Source of the DNA: Nocardia nova
Lineage (GTDB): Bacteria; Actinomycetota; Actinomycetes; Mycobacteriales; Mycobacteriaceae
Assembly: GCF_002933465.1 (NCBI RefSeq)
Contig: NZ_PSZE01000023.1
Coordinates: forward strand, 41,346 to 105,345
Reading direction: 5' to 3'
DNA: 64,000 nt
Within the stretch, counting starts at the first letter, position 1, and the number at the start of each line of letters is the position of its first letter. Below are positions 55,840 through 63,923 of this stretch, piece after piece. The notes under the pieces are model-generated. The model saw only the letters and a program-made list of their open reading frames with translations. It searched no databases and was not told the origin of the DNA. The translations under genes were made by a program, and so were the position numbers.

Positions 55840-56976
55840 TCACAAGCCGATGTGTTTGGCGATGATTTCGCGCTGGATCTCATTGGTACCGCCGTAGATC
55901 GGCGGTGCGAGGGCGCGCCGCACCTGGCCCTCCATGCCGGATTCGCGGGCGTACCCGTAGCCGCCCATCATCTGCATCGCCTCGAGAGTCGTGTGCTTGG
56001 CAACTTCGGTGCAACGCATCTTCGCCATGGCGCTCTCGCGAGCCAGATCGTCCTCCAGACCGGCGTCGATCTTCGTCGCGACGTCGTAGACGAACGTGCG
56101 CGCCAGCTCGATGTCGGTGGCCAGATCGGCGAGACGATGCCGCAGGGCCTGGAAGGTGGCGAGCGGGCGGCCGAACTGCTCACGTTCCCTCGCATAGGCA
56201 ACCGCATCATCGAGTGCACGTCTCGCACCGCCGATGCTCATCGCGGCGATGATCAGGCGTTCGATACTCAGCCCGCGCATGAGCTGTTTCCACGCGTTGC
56301 GGGGTTCGCCCACGACCGCCGAGGCGGGTACTTCGACATCACTGAAGTAGACGTCGTTGCACGTATGCGCTTCCATCGTCTCGATAGCGCGGATGGTGAG
56401 GCCGGGTGCGTCGGTCGGCACCATCAGCAGCGTCATGCCTTGATGTTTGCCGCCCGAGCTGTCTTCACGGGTCAGGACGATGATATGTTCAGCCACGTGT
56501 GCGGCTGAGATCCACGTCTTCTGGCCGTTGATCAGGTAGCGGTCGCCGTCGCGTCGCGCGCTGACTCGCAGGCCTGCCAGGTCGGATCCGGCGCCGGGCT
56601 CGCTGAGCGCGATGGCTTCGAGGCGCCCGGCGACGAGGTTGGCGACGATGGTCTTCTTCTGTTCGTCGGTGCCCCACCGCAGGTAGGTTTGCGCCGCGGT
56701 CAGGCCGGTCGAGTATCCGGTGATCGGGGCAAGACCCCGCGAGGATTCCTCGAGGAATATGCATTCGTCGACGAACCCCGCACCACCACCCCCGAATTCG
56801 GCAGGCAAGGACACGCCCAGCCAGCCGTTGCGGGCCATGTCGGCCAGCACCTCGGGGCTGTTGGACAGCGTTCCGCCGGCTGTGACCGCGTCGCGCTGGG
56901 CGACTGTCGCGAGTCGGCGGCGGCAGTACTCGGCTACCGCCGCCGCGAACTCACACTGTTCGGATGTGAAGAGCAA
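55840..56976 (-). CDS. Acyl-CoA dehydrogenase
   Basis: A 378-residue dehydrogenase. IALSEPGAGSDLAGLRVSA and YLINGQKTWISAAHVAEHII bind FAD and substrate, REQFGRPLATFQALRHRLAD the next helix, and PIYGGTNEIQREIIAKHIGL the C-terminus. IYGGT has Gly where medium-chain enzymes keep the catalytic Glu, so the base must lie elsewhere, as in isovaleryl-type enzymes. No ATG fits; TTG at 56976 directly after the previous stop, with GGGGAAAG upstream, is chosen, and the conserved FTSEQ begins two codons later. Confidence 0.88.
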   Translation of the reverse strand: MLFTSEQCEFAAAVAEYCRRRLATVAQRDAVTAGGTLSNSPEVLADMARNGWLGVSLPAEFGGGGAGFVDECIFLEESSRGLAPITGYSTGLTAAQTYLRWGTDEQKKTIVANLVAGRLEAIALSEPGAGSDLAGLRVSARRDGDRYLINGQKTWISAAHVAEHIIVLTREDSSGGKHQGMTLLMVPTDAPGLTIRAIETMEAHTCNDVYFSDVEVPASAVVGEPRNAWKQLMRGLSIERLIIAAMSIGGARRALDDAVAYAREREQFGRPLATFQALRHRLADLATDIELARTFVYDVATKIDAGLEDDLARESAMAKMRCTEVAKHTTLEAMQMMGGYGYARESGMEGQVRRALAPPIYGGTNEIQREIIAKHIGL

Positions 56977-56977
56977 C

Positions 56978-57772
56978 TCACTTCCCCCGGTATGGGGAGA
57001 AGTCGGGCTTGCGCTTTTCGTTGAAGGCGGTGATCCCTTCCTGAGCTTCAGGGGTTTCACCGAACATCGCCAGGGTGGAGTAGGCCATGGTGCCGATCGA
57101 GACGAAGTGCTCGGTGTCGGTGTTCATCGACTGCTTGAGGACCTTGAGGGCGGTCGGTGAGAAGTCGAGCATCTGGTCTGCCCAGGCCCGCACCTCCGCC
57201 TTGAGATCGGCGGCCGGCACGACCTTGTTCACCAGACCCCAGTCCAGCGCTTCTTCGGCGGACAGCCGGCGCAGCATGAACCAGATTTCCCGCGCTCGCT
57301 TCTCGCCCACGACGCGGGCAAGATAACCCGAACCCAAGCCGGCGTCGAAGGAACCGACGCGCGGACCGTTCTGGCCGAACTGTGCGGTGTCGGCGGCGAT
57401 AGTCAGATCGGCCAGCACGTGCAGGACATGGCCACCGCCGATCGCCAGGCCGTTGACCGCCGCGATGACGGGCTTGGGGGTATCGCGAATGACCCGGTGC
57501 AGGGCGTCCACCTCGAACAGGCCACTCGCCGACGGGCCGTAGTCGCCGGTCTCCATACGCTGCTTCTGGTCGCCGCCCGCACAGAACGCCTTGTCACCGG
57601 CGCCGGTCAGTGCGACGACACCGACCTCACTACTGGCCCAGGCGCGCTTGAACGCCATAACCAGTTCGTCGACGGTCTGCGCGCGGAATGCGTTGTAGCG
57701 CTCCGGCCGGTTGATAGTGATCCACGCCAGCCCGTTGTCGACCTCATAGGTGATGTCGGTGAACTCGGTCAT
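56978..57772 (-). CDS. BadI-like 2-ketocyclohexanecarboxyl-CoA hydrolase
   Basis: A 264-residue MenB/BadI-group crotonase. ITYEVDNGLAWITINRPERY, FCAGGDQ, IRDTPKPVIAAVNGLAIGGG, GPRVGSFDAGLGSGYLARVVG and the ending EGITAFNEKRKPDF follow R. palustris BadI closely as I remember it, more than they follow MenB. BadI hydrolyses 2-oxocyclohexanecarboxyl-CoA to pimelyl-CoA. It leads an operon with an acyl-CoA dehydrogenase and a dienoyl-CoA reductase and has operator site I upstream. A second MenB/BadI-type gene is at 47259, so the island may open two rings or two intermediates. Confidence 0.85.
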   Translation of the reverse strand: MTEFTDITYEVDNGLAWITINRPERYNAFRAQTVDELVMAFKRAWASSEVGVVALTGAGDKAFCAGGDQKQRMETGDYGPSASGLFEVDALHRVIRDTPKPVIAAVNGLAIGGGHVLHVLADLTIAADTAQFGQNGPRVGSFDAGLGSGYLARVVGEKRAREIWFMLRRLSAEEALDWGLVNKVVPAADLKAEVRAWADQMLDFSPTALKVLKQSMNTDTEHFVSIGTMAYSTLAMFGETPEAQEGITAFNEKRKPDFSPYRGK

Positions 57773-57821
57773 CAGACTTGGTGTCCTTCCATTGCGGTGA
57801 GCTGCGAGAACTTGTGGTCAT

Positions 57822-57835
57822 TAGGACTGACCATT
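57822..57835 (-). promoter_or_regulatory. GntR-type operator site I
   Basis: AATGGTCAGTCCTA on the minus strand, 50 bases upstream of the BadI-like gene. It shares TGGTCAGTCC with site F. Confidence 0.65.
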
Positions 57836-57893
57836 TGCATAACAGTAGCTTTAGGCGTGTCGGACATGCAAGGGGGTCGATGGAACTCTCTAC

Positions 57894-57909
57894 TCACTCA
57901 TACGAGTGA
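57894..57909. promoter_or_regulatory. Imperfect palindrome in badI-arsR intergenic region
   Basis: TCACTCATACGAGTGA has six-base perfect arms and looks like an operator. It lies midway in the 339-bp divergent gap (57773-58111) between the BadI-like gene and arsR. The gap otherwise holds site I and the arsR promoter region; I see no gene in it. Confidence 0.35.
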
Positions 57910-58082
57910 ACCGATCGAGCCTGCTTTCCCGTGGTAGGCGCCGCTTCCGGGGGTGCCGACGCCGCCGGATGGTGCGCCTGTCGAGAAGCCACTCGCTGCA
58001 CTCACCCGCCCGGCCCACACCGCAACCGGATAACCCCTTTCTGGTTCCGCGCCCGGAGCCGTCGCCCAGAATTCACTTGCCC

Positions 58083-58108
58083 TCGATATCGATTTCGGTC
58101 AATATCGA
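58083..58108. promoter_or_regulatory. Probable ArsR operator
   Basis: TCGATAT and ATATCGA, separated by 12 bases, form an inverted repeat ending four bases before the arsR GTG. AT-rich dyads overlapping the promoter are usual for ArsR/SmtB repressors. Confidence 0.55.
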
Positions 58109-58111
58109 CGT

Positions 58112-58495
58112 GTGTCTAATCAACGGGTGGATGTCGCGGTACCGGTTGCCGAACAGGCCGGATGCCAGGTCACAGAAACCATCGGCCGGGCGCTGACCAG
58201 CGGCGAAGCCGCCGAATTGGCGGTGATGTTCAAAGCCCTCGCCGACCCGGTGCGGCTGCGTGTGCTGTCGGCGATCGGCGCACGCGCCGGCGGGGAAGCG
58301 TGCGTGTGCGATGTCTCGGACGGACTCGACGTCACCCAGCCCACCATCTCCCACCACCTGAAGGTGCTGCGCGAGGCCGGGCTGGTCACCAGCGAACGCC
58401 GCGCATCCTGGGTCTACTACCGCGTGGTGCCCGAAGCCTTGCGGCGGCTGTCGCTGGTACTGGGCCGGCAGGCCGGATCGGAGGTGGTGGCTTGA
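58112..58495 (+). CDS. arsR: ArsR-family arsenite-responsive repressor
   Basis: A 127-residue winged-helix repressor. MFKALADPVRLRVLSAI opens the DNA-binding domain, ACVCDVSDGLDVTQPTISHH contains the CVC arsenic-binding pair in the alpha-3 region and the recognition helix. It should release the operator when As(III) binds. GTG at 58112 begins right after an inverted repeat. Its stop overlaps the acr3 start (TTGA), so it is co-transcribed and autoregulated. Confidence 0.92.
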   Translation: MSNQRVDVAVPVAEQAGCQVTETIGRALTSGEAAELAVMFKALADPVRLRVLSAIGARAGGEACVCDVSDGLDVTQPTISHHLKVLREAGLVTSERRASWVYYRVVPEALRRLSLVLGRQAGSEVVA

Positions 58496-59583
58496 GCGCC
58501 ACCGCGCACGCCACCCATCCCGCGGTGGTCGCCAAGCTGTCGACGCTGGATCGGTTCCTGCCGGTCTGGATCGGTGTCGCGATGGCCGCGGGTCTGCTGC
58601 TCGGTCGCCTTGTCCCCGGCCTTGGGAACGGCCTGTCCGCGGTCGAGGTCGACGGGATCTCGCTGCCCATCGCGATCGGGCTGCTGATCATGATGTATCC
58701 GGTGCTGGCGAAGGTCCGCTACGACCGCCTCGACAGCGTCACCGGCGACCGCCGCCTGCTCATCGGCTCCCTCGTGATGAACTGGCTGATCGGGCCCGCA
58801 CTCATGTTCGCCCTCGCGTGGCTGCTGCTGCCGGATCTGCCCGAATACCGCACCGGGCTGATCATCGTCGGCCTCGCCAGATGCATTGCCATGGTGATCA
58901 TCTGGAACGATCTGGCCTGCGGAGATCGCGAGGCCGCCGCGGTCCTGGTCACGTTGAATTCGATCTTCCAGGTTGTCATGTTCGCCGTACTCGGCTGGTT
59001 CTACCTCTCAGTCCTGCCCGGATGGCTCGGCCTGCAACAAACCACCATCGACACCTCACCGTGGCAGATCGCGAAATCGGTACTGATCTTCCTCGGCATT
59101 CCATTGGTCGCCGGATTCCTCACCCGCCGATTGGGTGAGCGTGCTCGCGGGCGGGACTGGTACGAGTCGAAACTCATACCGCGGATCAGCCCCTGGGCCC
59201 TCTACGGGCTGCTGTTCACGATCGTGATCCTGTTCGCACTCCAAGGCCATCAAATCACCTCCCGCCCCTGGGACGTCGCGCGGATCGCGGTGCCGCTGCT
59301 CGCGTACTTCGCCATCATGTGGGGCGGCGGCTACCTCTACGGGCGCCTGGTCGGCCTCGGCTACGAACGCACCACCACTCTCGCGTTCACCGCCGCGGGC
59401 AACAACTTCGAACTCGCCATCGCCGTCGCGATCGCCACCTACGGCGCCACCTCCGGCCAAGCCCTCGCCGGAGTCGTCGGCCCGCTGATCGAAGTCCCCG
59501 TACTCGTCGGACTCGTCTACGTCTCCCTCGCCCTCCGCAAACGCTCCACCCACACCGACGCTTCGGTGGAGGTGGCGCGGTGA
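58492..59583 (+). CDS. arsB: ACR3-family arsenite efflux permease
   Basis: A 363-residue inner-membrane exporter with about ten hydrophobic helices. GLARCIAMVIIWNDLACGDRE holds the Cys required for arsenite transport in ACR3 proteins (shown here in two parts: GLARCIAM and IWNDLACGD), and FTAAGNNFELAIAVAIA is the second conserved core. TTG at 58492 overlaps the arsR stop; no ATG lies before the first helix. The following arsC starts inside its stop codon (GTGA). Confidence 0.93.
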   Translation: MSATAHATHPAVVAKLSTLDRFLPVWIGVAMAAGLLLGRLVPGLGNGLSAVEVDGISLPIAIGLLIMMYPVLAKVRYDRLDSVTGDRRLLIGSLVMNWLIGPALMFALAWLLLPDLPEYRTGLIIVGLARCIAMVIIWNDLACGDREAAAVLVTLNSIFQVVMFAVLGWFYLSVLPGWLGLQQTTIDTSPWQIAKSVLIFLGIPLVAGFLTRRLGERARGRDWYESKLIPRISPWALYGLLFTIVILFALQGHQITSRPWDVARIAVPLLAYFAIMWGGGYLYGRLVGLGYERTTTLAFTAAGNNFELAIAVAIATYGATSGQALAGVVGPLIEVPVLVGLVYVSLALRKRSTHTDASVEVAR

Positions 59584-59993
59584 GCCCGGCACCGTCGGTG
59601 TTGTTCGTGTGCGTCCACAACGCCGGACGCTCCCAAATGGCACAAGGCTTCCTCACCCACCTTGCCGGCGACCGCGTCGAAGTCCGTTCCGCCGGAACCG
59701 AACCCGGCGAACGGATCAACCCCGCGGCCATCGAAGCCATGGCCGAGGTCGGTATCGACATCACCGCCCAAACCCCGAAAATCCTCACGCCGGACACCGT
59801 CGAAACCAGCGACATCGTCATCACCATGGGCTGCGGCGACACCTGCCCCTACTTCCCTGGAGTCGACTACCGAGACTGGAAACTCGACGACCCCGCCGGC
59901 CTCGGCGTCGACGCGGTCCGCCCCATCCGCGACGAAATCGAACGCCGCATCCGCGACTTGCTCACTGAACTCGCCATCCACACCACCTGGTAG
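59580..59993 (+). CDS. arsC: Arsenate reductase, low-molecular-weight PTPase type
   Basis: A 137-residue arsenate reductase. The P-loop FVCVHNAGRSQMA carries Cys11 and Arg17 (CX5R); two further cysteines, Cys85 and Cys89 (MGCGDTCPYFPG), can pass the disulphide to thioredoxin or mycothiol. The Cys85-Cys89 spacing is four, shorter than in the staphylococcal pI258 enzyme. DWKLDDPAG is also typical. Products are exported by the ACR3 protein encoded just upstream. Confidence 0.93.
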   Translation: MSPAPSVLFVCVHNAGRSQMAQGFLTHLAGDRVEVRSAGTEPGERINPAAIEAMAEVGIDITAQTPKILTPDTVETSDIVITMGCGDTCPYFPGVDYRDWKLDDPAGLGVDAVRPIRDEIERRIRDLLTELAIHTTW

Positions 59994-60079
59994 AAGTCGG
60001 AAACCGTGGCAGGAACAATCACTCGACTGCGACGGGCGCTCGACCAGCCGTTACCCCGAGAAAAGAGATGGACGGACTC

Positions 60080-62446
60080 TCACTGCTGTAGTGAGGGCGC
60101 TACGTCGTGTGGAGTGTCGGGTTCATCATCGGTGAGGGTGAAGTAGTTCTCCTCTTCCTGCAAGAAATGCAGTTGCAGCAGGGCGTGCAAGCCGTAGAGG
60201 CAGGCGAGCAGATCGTCGAGCTGGTCCGCTGGGACGCGGCCGGTGGAGCGGGCCAGTTGTAGATGGGTGCCGATGCGCGTGGTCAGCCGCTGGATTTCGG
60301 CGTGGGTGCGGCTCATCGTGGCCGTGGCTTCGCCGCTGCCCAGCGGCCCGGACAGCCTCGGATACAGCTGGGTCTCCTCGGCTGTTTCGTGCGGTAGCAG
60401 CCGGTCGACCAGGAAGGTGTAGGCGTCCTCGACCGCGGACAGTGCCGTGTGATCGGACCGTTGAGCGAGGCAGTCGGCGGAGGTGCGCAACAGGCTGAGG
60501 GTATCGCGCAGTTCGTCGTGCTCACCCGCGAAGCGATGCAGCAGCCGGCCGGTTTCGGCAGGCAGGTGGGTGCGGGCGGCGGGACTACCGCGGAGCGCGC
60601 GCAGTGCGTTGACGATGACCGCGACATCGATGGCTTCCTGAAGCAGCGCACCGGCCGCGGGCGGGAGCCAGCCCAGCGCGGCGATGACCATGGCCACCAG
60701 CGACATGCTCATGCCGGCCACAGCGCTTTGGACAGCGATCCGGCGTGACCAGCGCGCGGTGTCCATCGCGTCGGCGAGCCGGTCGAGGCGGTCGGTGGCC
60801 AGCACGATATCGGCGGCTTCCGACGAGGCGGTCGAACCGCGCGCACCCATGGCCACTCCGACGGTGGCCGCGGCCAGGGCGGGGGCGTCGTTGACGCCGT
60901 CACCGACCATCACCGTGGTGGCGGCCTCGCGTTCGCGTTGTACGGCATGCACTTTGTCGGCGGGGCTCTGTCCGGCGTAGACCTCGTCGAGTCCCAGGAC
61001 AGTGCCCACCTCGCGGGCGGGCTCGGGGCGGTCACCGGTCAGCATCACCAGCCGGTTCAACCCGGCCTGCCGTAGGCGTCGCACCGTGCGCGGCGCGTGC
61101 CGGCGCAGCGGGTCGCGCAGCAGGATCGCGGCGGTGAGGCGGTCGTCGACGGTGATCCACGCGATCGCCGCCGAGTCCAGGCTCGCCTGGTTGACCACCG
61201 CGCGCGCCCAGTCGGCAGTGGTGGCGGCATCGGGTAGTTTCCCGACCTCGATCCGGTGGCCTTCGACGACACCGCGCACTCCGCGTCCGGCCTGCTCGGT
61301 GACATCCGAGGGCAACGACAACGCCAGATTGCGGGCCAGCGCTTCGGTGACGATCGCTTCGGCCAGCACATGCGGTGACAGTTGGTCGAGTGAGGCAGCG
61401 AGCCGCATCGCCTCGGCGGAGCCTGCGCCCGGGGCGGCGATCACCGCGGTGACCGCGGGCCTGCCCGCTGTCAGGGTGCCGGTCTTGTCCATCACCAAAG
61501 TTGTTGCGTGCCCGAGGTTTTCCAACGCGCCGCCGCTGCGGATGATCACCCCTTGCCGGGAGGCACGCGACAGCCCCGACACGATTGCCACCGGCGCGGC
61601 CAGCAGCAACGGACACGGCGTCGCCACCACCAGCACCGCTACCGCCCGCACCAGCGAGCCGCTGAACACCCAGGCACCCGCCGCCACGAGCAGCGTCAGC
61701 GGAAGGAACCACGTCGCGTATCGGTCGGCCAGCCGAACGACCGGCGCGTTCTCCGCACCGGCCTCCTGAGCCAGCCGCACGATCCCGGCGTAGGTGCTGG
61801 CCTCCGCAGTGGCGGTGGCACGCAGTTCGAAGGTCGCGCCGGCATTGACCACGCCGGAGCGCACCGGCTCCCCGACCTCGCGTTCGACCTGCAGCGGCTC
61901 CCCGGTGAGCACCGACTCGTCGAGCACAGCGGCGGGACCGATGATCCGTCCGTCGACCGGCACCACTTCACCGGCCACGACGACAACGACGTCGTCGACA
62001 GCGATATCGTCGAGCGCAACCGTGGTGACCTCGCCCCCGACGCGGCGACGCGCAGACCGCGGCGCGTGCTCGAGCAGCGCCCGCAAATCGTGGGAGGCCC
62101 GCCGTTCCGCGGCGGCATCCAGCGTGCGACCGGTGGCCAGCATCACCGCGATCAACGCACCCGCCAGATATTCGCCCACCACGAGCGTGCCGACCAGCGA
62201 GAGCACCGCGATCAGATCGACCCCCGCGCGTCCCTTCAACACGGTGGCCACCATCCACCACACCGCCGGCACGATCGCCACCACGGTCGCCGCGATCCAG
62301 AACCCGTCCGCCACCCCGGAAAACCCTGCGGCCCAGGCGATCAGGCCACCGATCAGCGCGACAGCCACCACCGCCAGCAGTGCCGGCTCGACCCACCGCC
62401 GAACCCTACCGGCCCACCTGCCCATCGCCGAGTCCTGGGCAACCAT
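60080..62446 (-). CDS. P1B-5-type metal ATPase with hemerythrin domain
   Basis: A 788-residue metal-exporting P-type ATPase. There is no N-terminal metal-binding CxxC domain. Membrane helices precede the actuator (DESVLTGEP), TPCPLLLAAP (about 277) is the transmembrane metal site, VMDKTGTLT (about 320) the phosphorylated Asp, and VMVGDGVNDAPAL the hinge. After the last helices, residues 640-780 form a hemerythrin-like HHE domain (HRFAGEHDELRD, PHETAEETQLYP, LHFLQEEENYF). TPC plus this domain defines the P1B-5 subgroup, whose studied members export Ni and Fe. Convergent with the ars operon. Confidence 0.88.
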   Translation of the reverse strand: MVAQDSAMGRWAGRVRRWVEPALLAVVAVALIGGLIAWAAGFSGVADGFWIAATVVAIVPAVWWMVATVLKGRAGVDLIAVLSLVGTLVVGEYLAGALIAVMLATGRTLDAAAERRASHDLRALLEHAPRSARRRVGGEVTTVALDDIAVDDVVVVVAGEVVPVDGRIIGPAAVLDESVLTGEPLQVEREVGEPVRSGVVNAGATFELRATATAEASTYAGIVRLAQEAGAENAPVVRLADRYATWFLPLTLLVAAGAWVFSGSLVRAVAVLVVATPCPLLLAAPVAIVSGLSRASRQGVIIRSGGALENLGHATTLVMDKTGTLTAGRPAVTAVIAAPGAGSAEAMRLAASLDQLSPHVLAEAIVTEALARNLALSLPSDVTEQAGRGVRGVVEGHRIEVGKLPDAATTADWARAVVNQASLDSAAIAWITVDDRLTAAILLRDPLRRHAPRTVRRLRQAGLNRLVMLTGDRPEPAREVGTVLGLDEVYAGQSPADKVHAVQREREAATTVMVGDGVNDAPALAAATVGVAMGARGSTASSEAADIVLATDRLDRLADAMDTARWSRRIAVQSAVAGMSMSLVAMVIAALGWLPPAAGALLQEAIDVAVIVNALRALRGSPAARTHLPAETGRLLHRFAGEHDELRDTLSLLRTSADCLAQRSDHTALSAVEDAYTFLVDRLLPHETAEETQLYPRLSGPLGSGEATATMSRTHAEIQRLTTRIGTHLQLARSTGRVPADQLDDLLACLYGLHALLQLHFLQEEENYFTLTDDEPDTPHDVAPSLQQ

Positions 62447-62473
62447 AGGCTCTCCTCTCCCGGGCGGTCGTCC

Positions 62474-62806
62474 TCATCGACCTCCCCACGCGTATACCGC
62501 TGGACCGGCACCTGCGCACCCCGCGGATGCGACACACGCTCCTTCGCGCAAGCTTGCCTCATCTCGACGATCCAGCATCGGCACCGGCACGGGCAGGGGA
62601 CGAAGATTCCAGGGAGTGGGTACAACGTCACAGAACGGGCAGCCGTGGCGGGCGGATCTGATCACGGTGCGATGTTCGATGAGCTCGGGCCGGGTCTCGG
62701 CCAATGCCGCCCGCTCGCTGTGAGCAAGGGTTCTGGTCAAGTCGATATAGAAGCTCGCGGTGCAGATGGTTGCACTGTCACCGACGATGCGATCGGCGAT
62801 CACCAT
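62474..62806 (-). CDS. Hypothetical small protein
   Basis: A 110-residue open frame 27 bases upstream of the P1B-5 ATPase and in the same direction. The first 70 residues have a natural composition (ASFYIDLTRTLAHSERAAL, RHGCPFCDVV) with a CPFC pair that could bind metal or form a redox site. The last 30 residues look less protein-like. No family recognised. If real, it may be a leader or accessory gene of the ATPase. The rest of the gap to 62905 shows nothing else. Confidence 0.35.
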   Translation of the reverse strand: MVIADRIVGDSATICTASFYIDLTRTLAHSERAALAETRPELIEHRTVIRSARHGCPFCDVVPTPWNLRPLPVPVPMLDRRDEASLREGACVASAGCAGAGPAVYAWGGR

Positions 62807-62905
62807 GACGTCGTGTTCCCGGCCGGAGGTATCGAGAAACCGGTGGCGGCTCGAGGTGGAACACCTGTCGCGCCTGTGTCGGACAACGTGGCCACTACTC
62901 CGCGA

Positions 62906-63205
62906 TCAGCTTCCGCCCGCGGGGCAGCCCCAAAGAAATGCGCGGAGTGCGTCGATGGCGGTGGTGAACACCGTCAGCGCCGTTTTCCGGGTCTCGGGTG
63001 TGCCGGCGAAGGTTGCGCGGATTCCGGCGACCACCGCCACGATTGCGATAGCCAGTGCTGTCGATACGAAGATGCCGATCAGGGCCAGGAGCAGCGTCAT
63101 CAATACGTCGGTGAGGCCGCTTTGTCCGGCGCCGGTCAGTACGGCGCCGGTGAGACCTCCGGCTGCGCTGCTTCCCGCCGTCACAACGGCTCTACTTGCG
63201 GTCAT
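62906..63205 (-). CDS. Small hypothetical membrane protein
   Basis: A 99-residue protein with one long hydrophobic segment (LMTLLLALIGIFVSTALAIA and on, about 35-65), probably two membrane helices, flanked by Gly/Ala-rich and polar ends. AGGGG eight bases before ATG 63205 supports translation. No family recognised. It is upstream of the hypothetical gene and ATPase on the same strand. The 280 bp beyond it, up to 63485, show nothing I can assign. Confidence 0.5.
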   Translation of the reverse strand: MTASRAVVTAGSSAAGGLTGAVLTGAGQSGLTDVLMTLLLALIGIFVSTALAIAIVAVVAGIRATFAGTPETRKTALTVFTTAIDALRAFLWGCPAGGS

Positions 63206-63731
63206 ACGCACCACCCCTGCAGAGCGCTGGCGCGTGTCAAGGGGTTGCGCAGACTTTTTCGGAGCGGCCGCCCCGTCGACCCCTGGCGACCCCGAGGCGC
63301 GGACCTACACCGGCGCCACCGACAGCATGCGCCGGCATACCGACGACGCCAGCCGGGTCGTGGCCTTATCTCGTGCGCTGCCGCGGCGCAGGCACCTACC
63401 TCGCCACCGTGCCGCCCGGGCATCGTCGAGCGTAGGCAGCGCCCGGCTTGACAGACCACTCAGTCGGGTCTCGCATTGTTGACGTGTGCTGAAAGGGGGT
63501 GGGCTGATCAAGAAGTCGGCTGACAGCGGCCACGTCTTCGAGATCGTCGAGATCGAAGACGACGCGCGAGCCCTCGTTGCGCCGACTGGGGGCATCGGCG
63601 GCCCGCCTGAACGTCACTGTGACAGAGCGTGTGCCGGTGCGGTGGTGGTCTGCGCGGTGGATGCCGTAATGCGGTCCAGTGATCGGCGATTGGCTCTGGC
63701 TGCGGTGTCCGGTCGCGGGCACGCTGGGGCG

Positions 63732-63923
63732 GTGCTGGTTCGTCGATTGATCGCGTTGTATGCCGGACTGTGGTTGTACGGATTCTCGATGGCGGTGATG
63801 GTACGGGCCGACCTCGGGCTGGATCCGTGGGACGTGTTCCATCAGGGTGTGGCGCGGCATGTGCCGATCAGTTGGTTGAGTCCAGCAGGATGGTGTACGA
63901 CTCGGGCGTCAGACCAAATCTGA
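63732..63923 (+). pseudogene. YczE/YitT-type membrane protein, N-terminal fragment
   Basis: From GTG 63732 the frame reads LIALYAGLWLYGFSMAVMVR and DLGLDPWDVFHQGVA, the characteristic N-terminus of YczE-like (DUF6198) integral membrane proteins of about 200 residues. The similarity stops near 63875 (after VPISW), and the frame ends at 63923 with unrelated residues. The gene therefore appears cut after some 48 codons, by insertion or deletion. Confidence 0.6.

Noticed and set aside
31526..57772. Cholesterol (KstR/KstR2) catabolic cluster
   Set aside because: No Kst-type operator, no 3-ketosteroid 9-hydroxylase, HsaC, IpdAB or KstD-like gene is present. The CoA-transferase is a single-chain Cat1-type protein.
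62760..63482. Plus-strand open frame of 240 codons
   Set aside because: Low-complexity Arg/Pro/Thr composition, antisense to the small membrane protein gene, no domain and no ribosome binding site.
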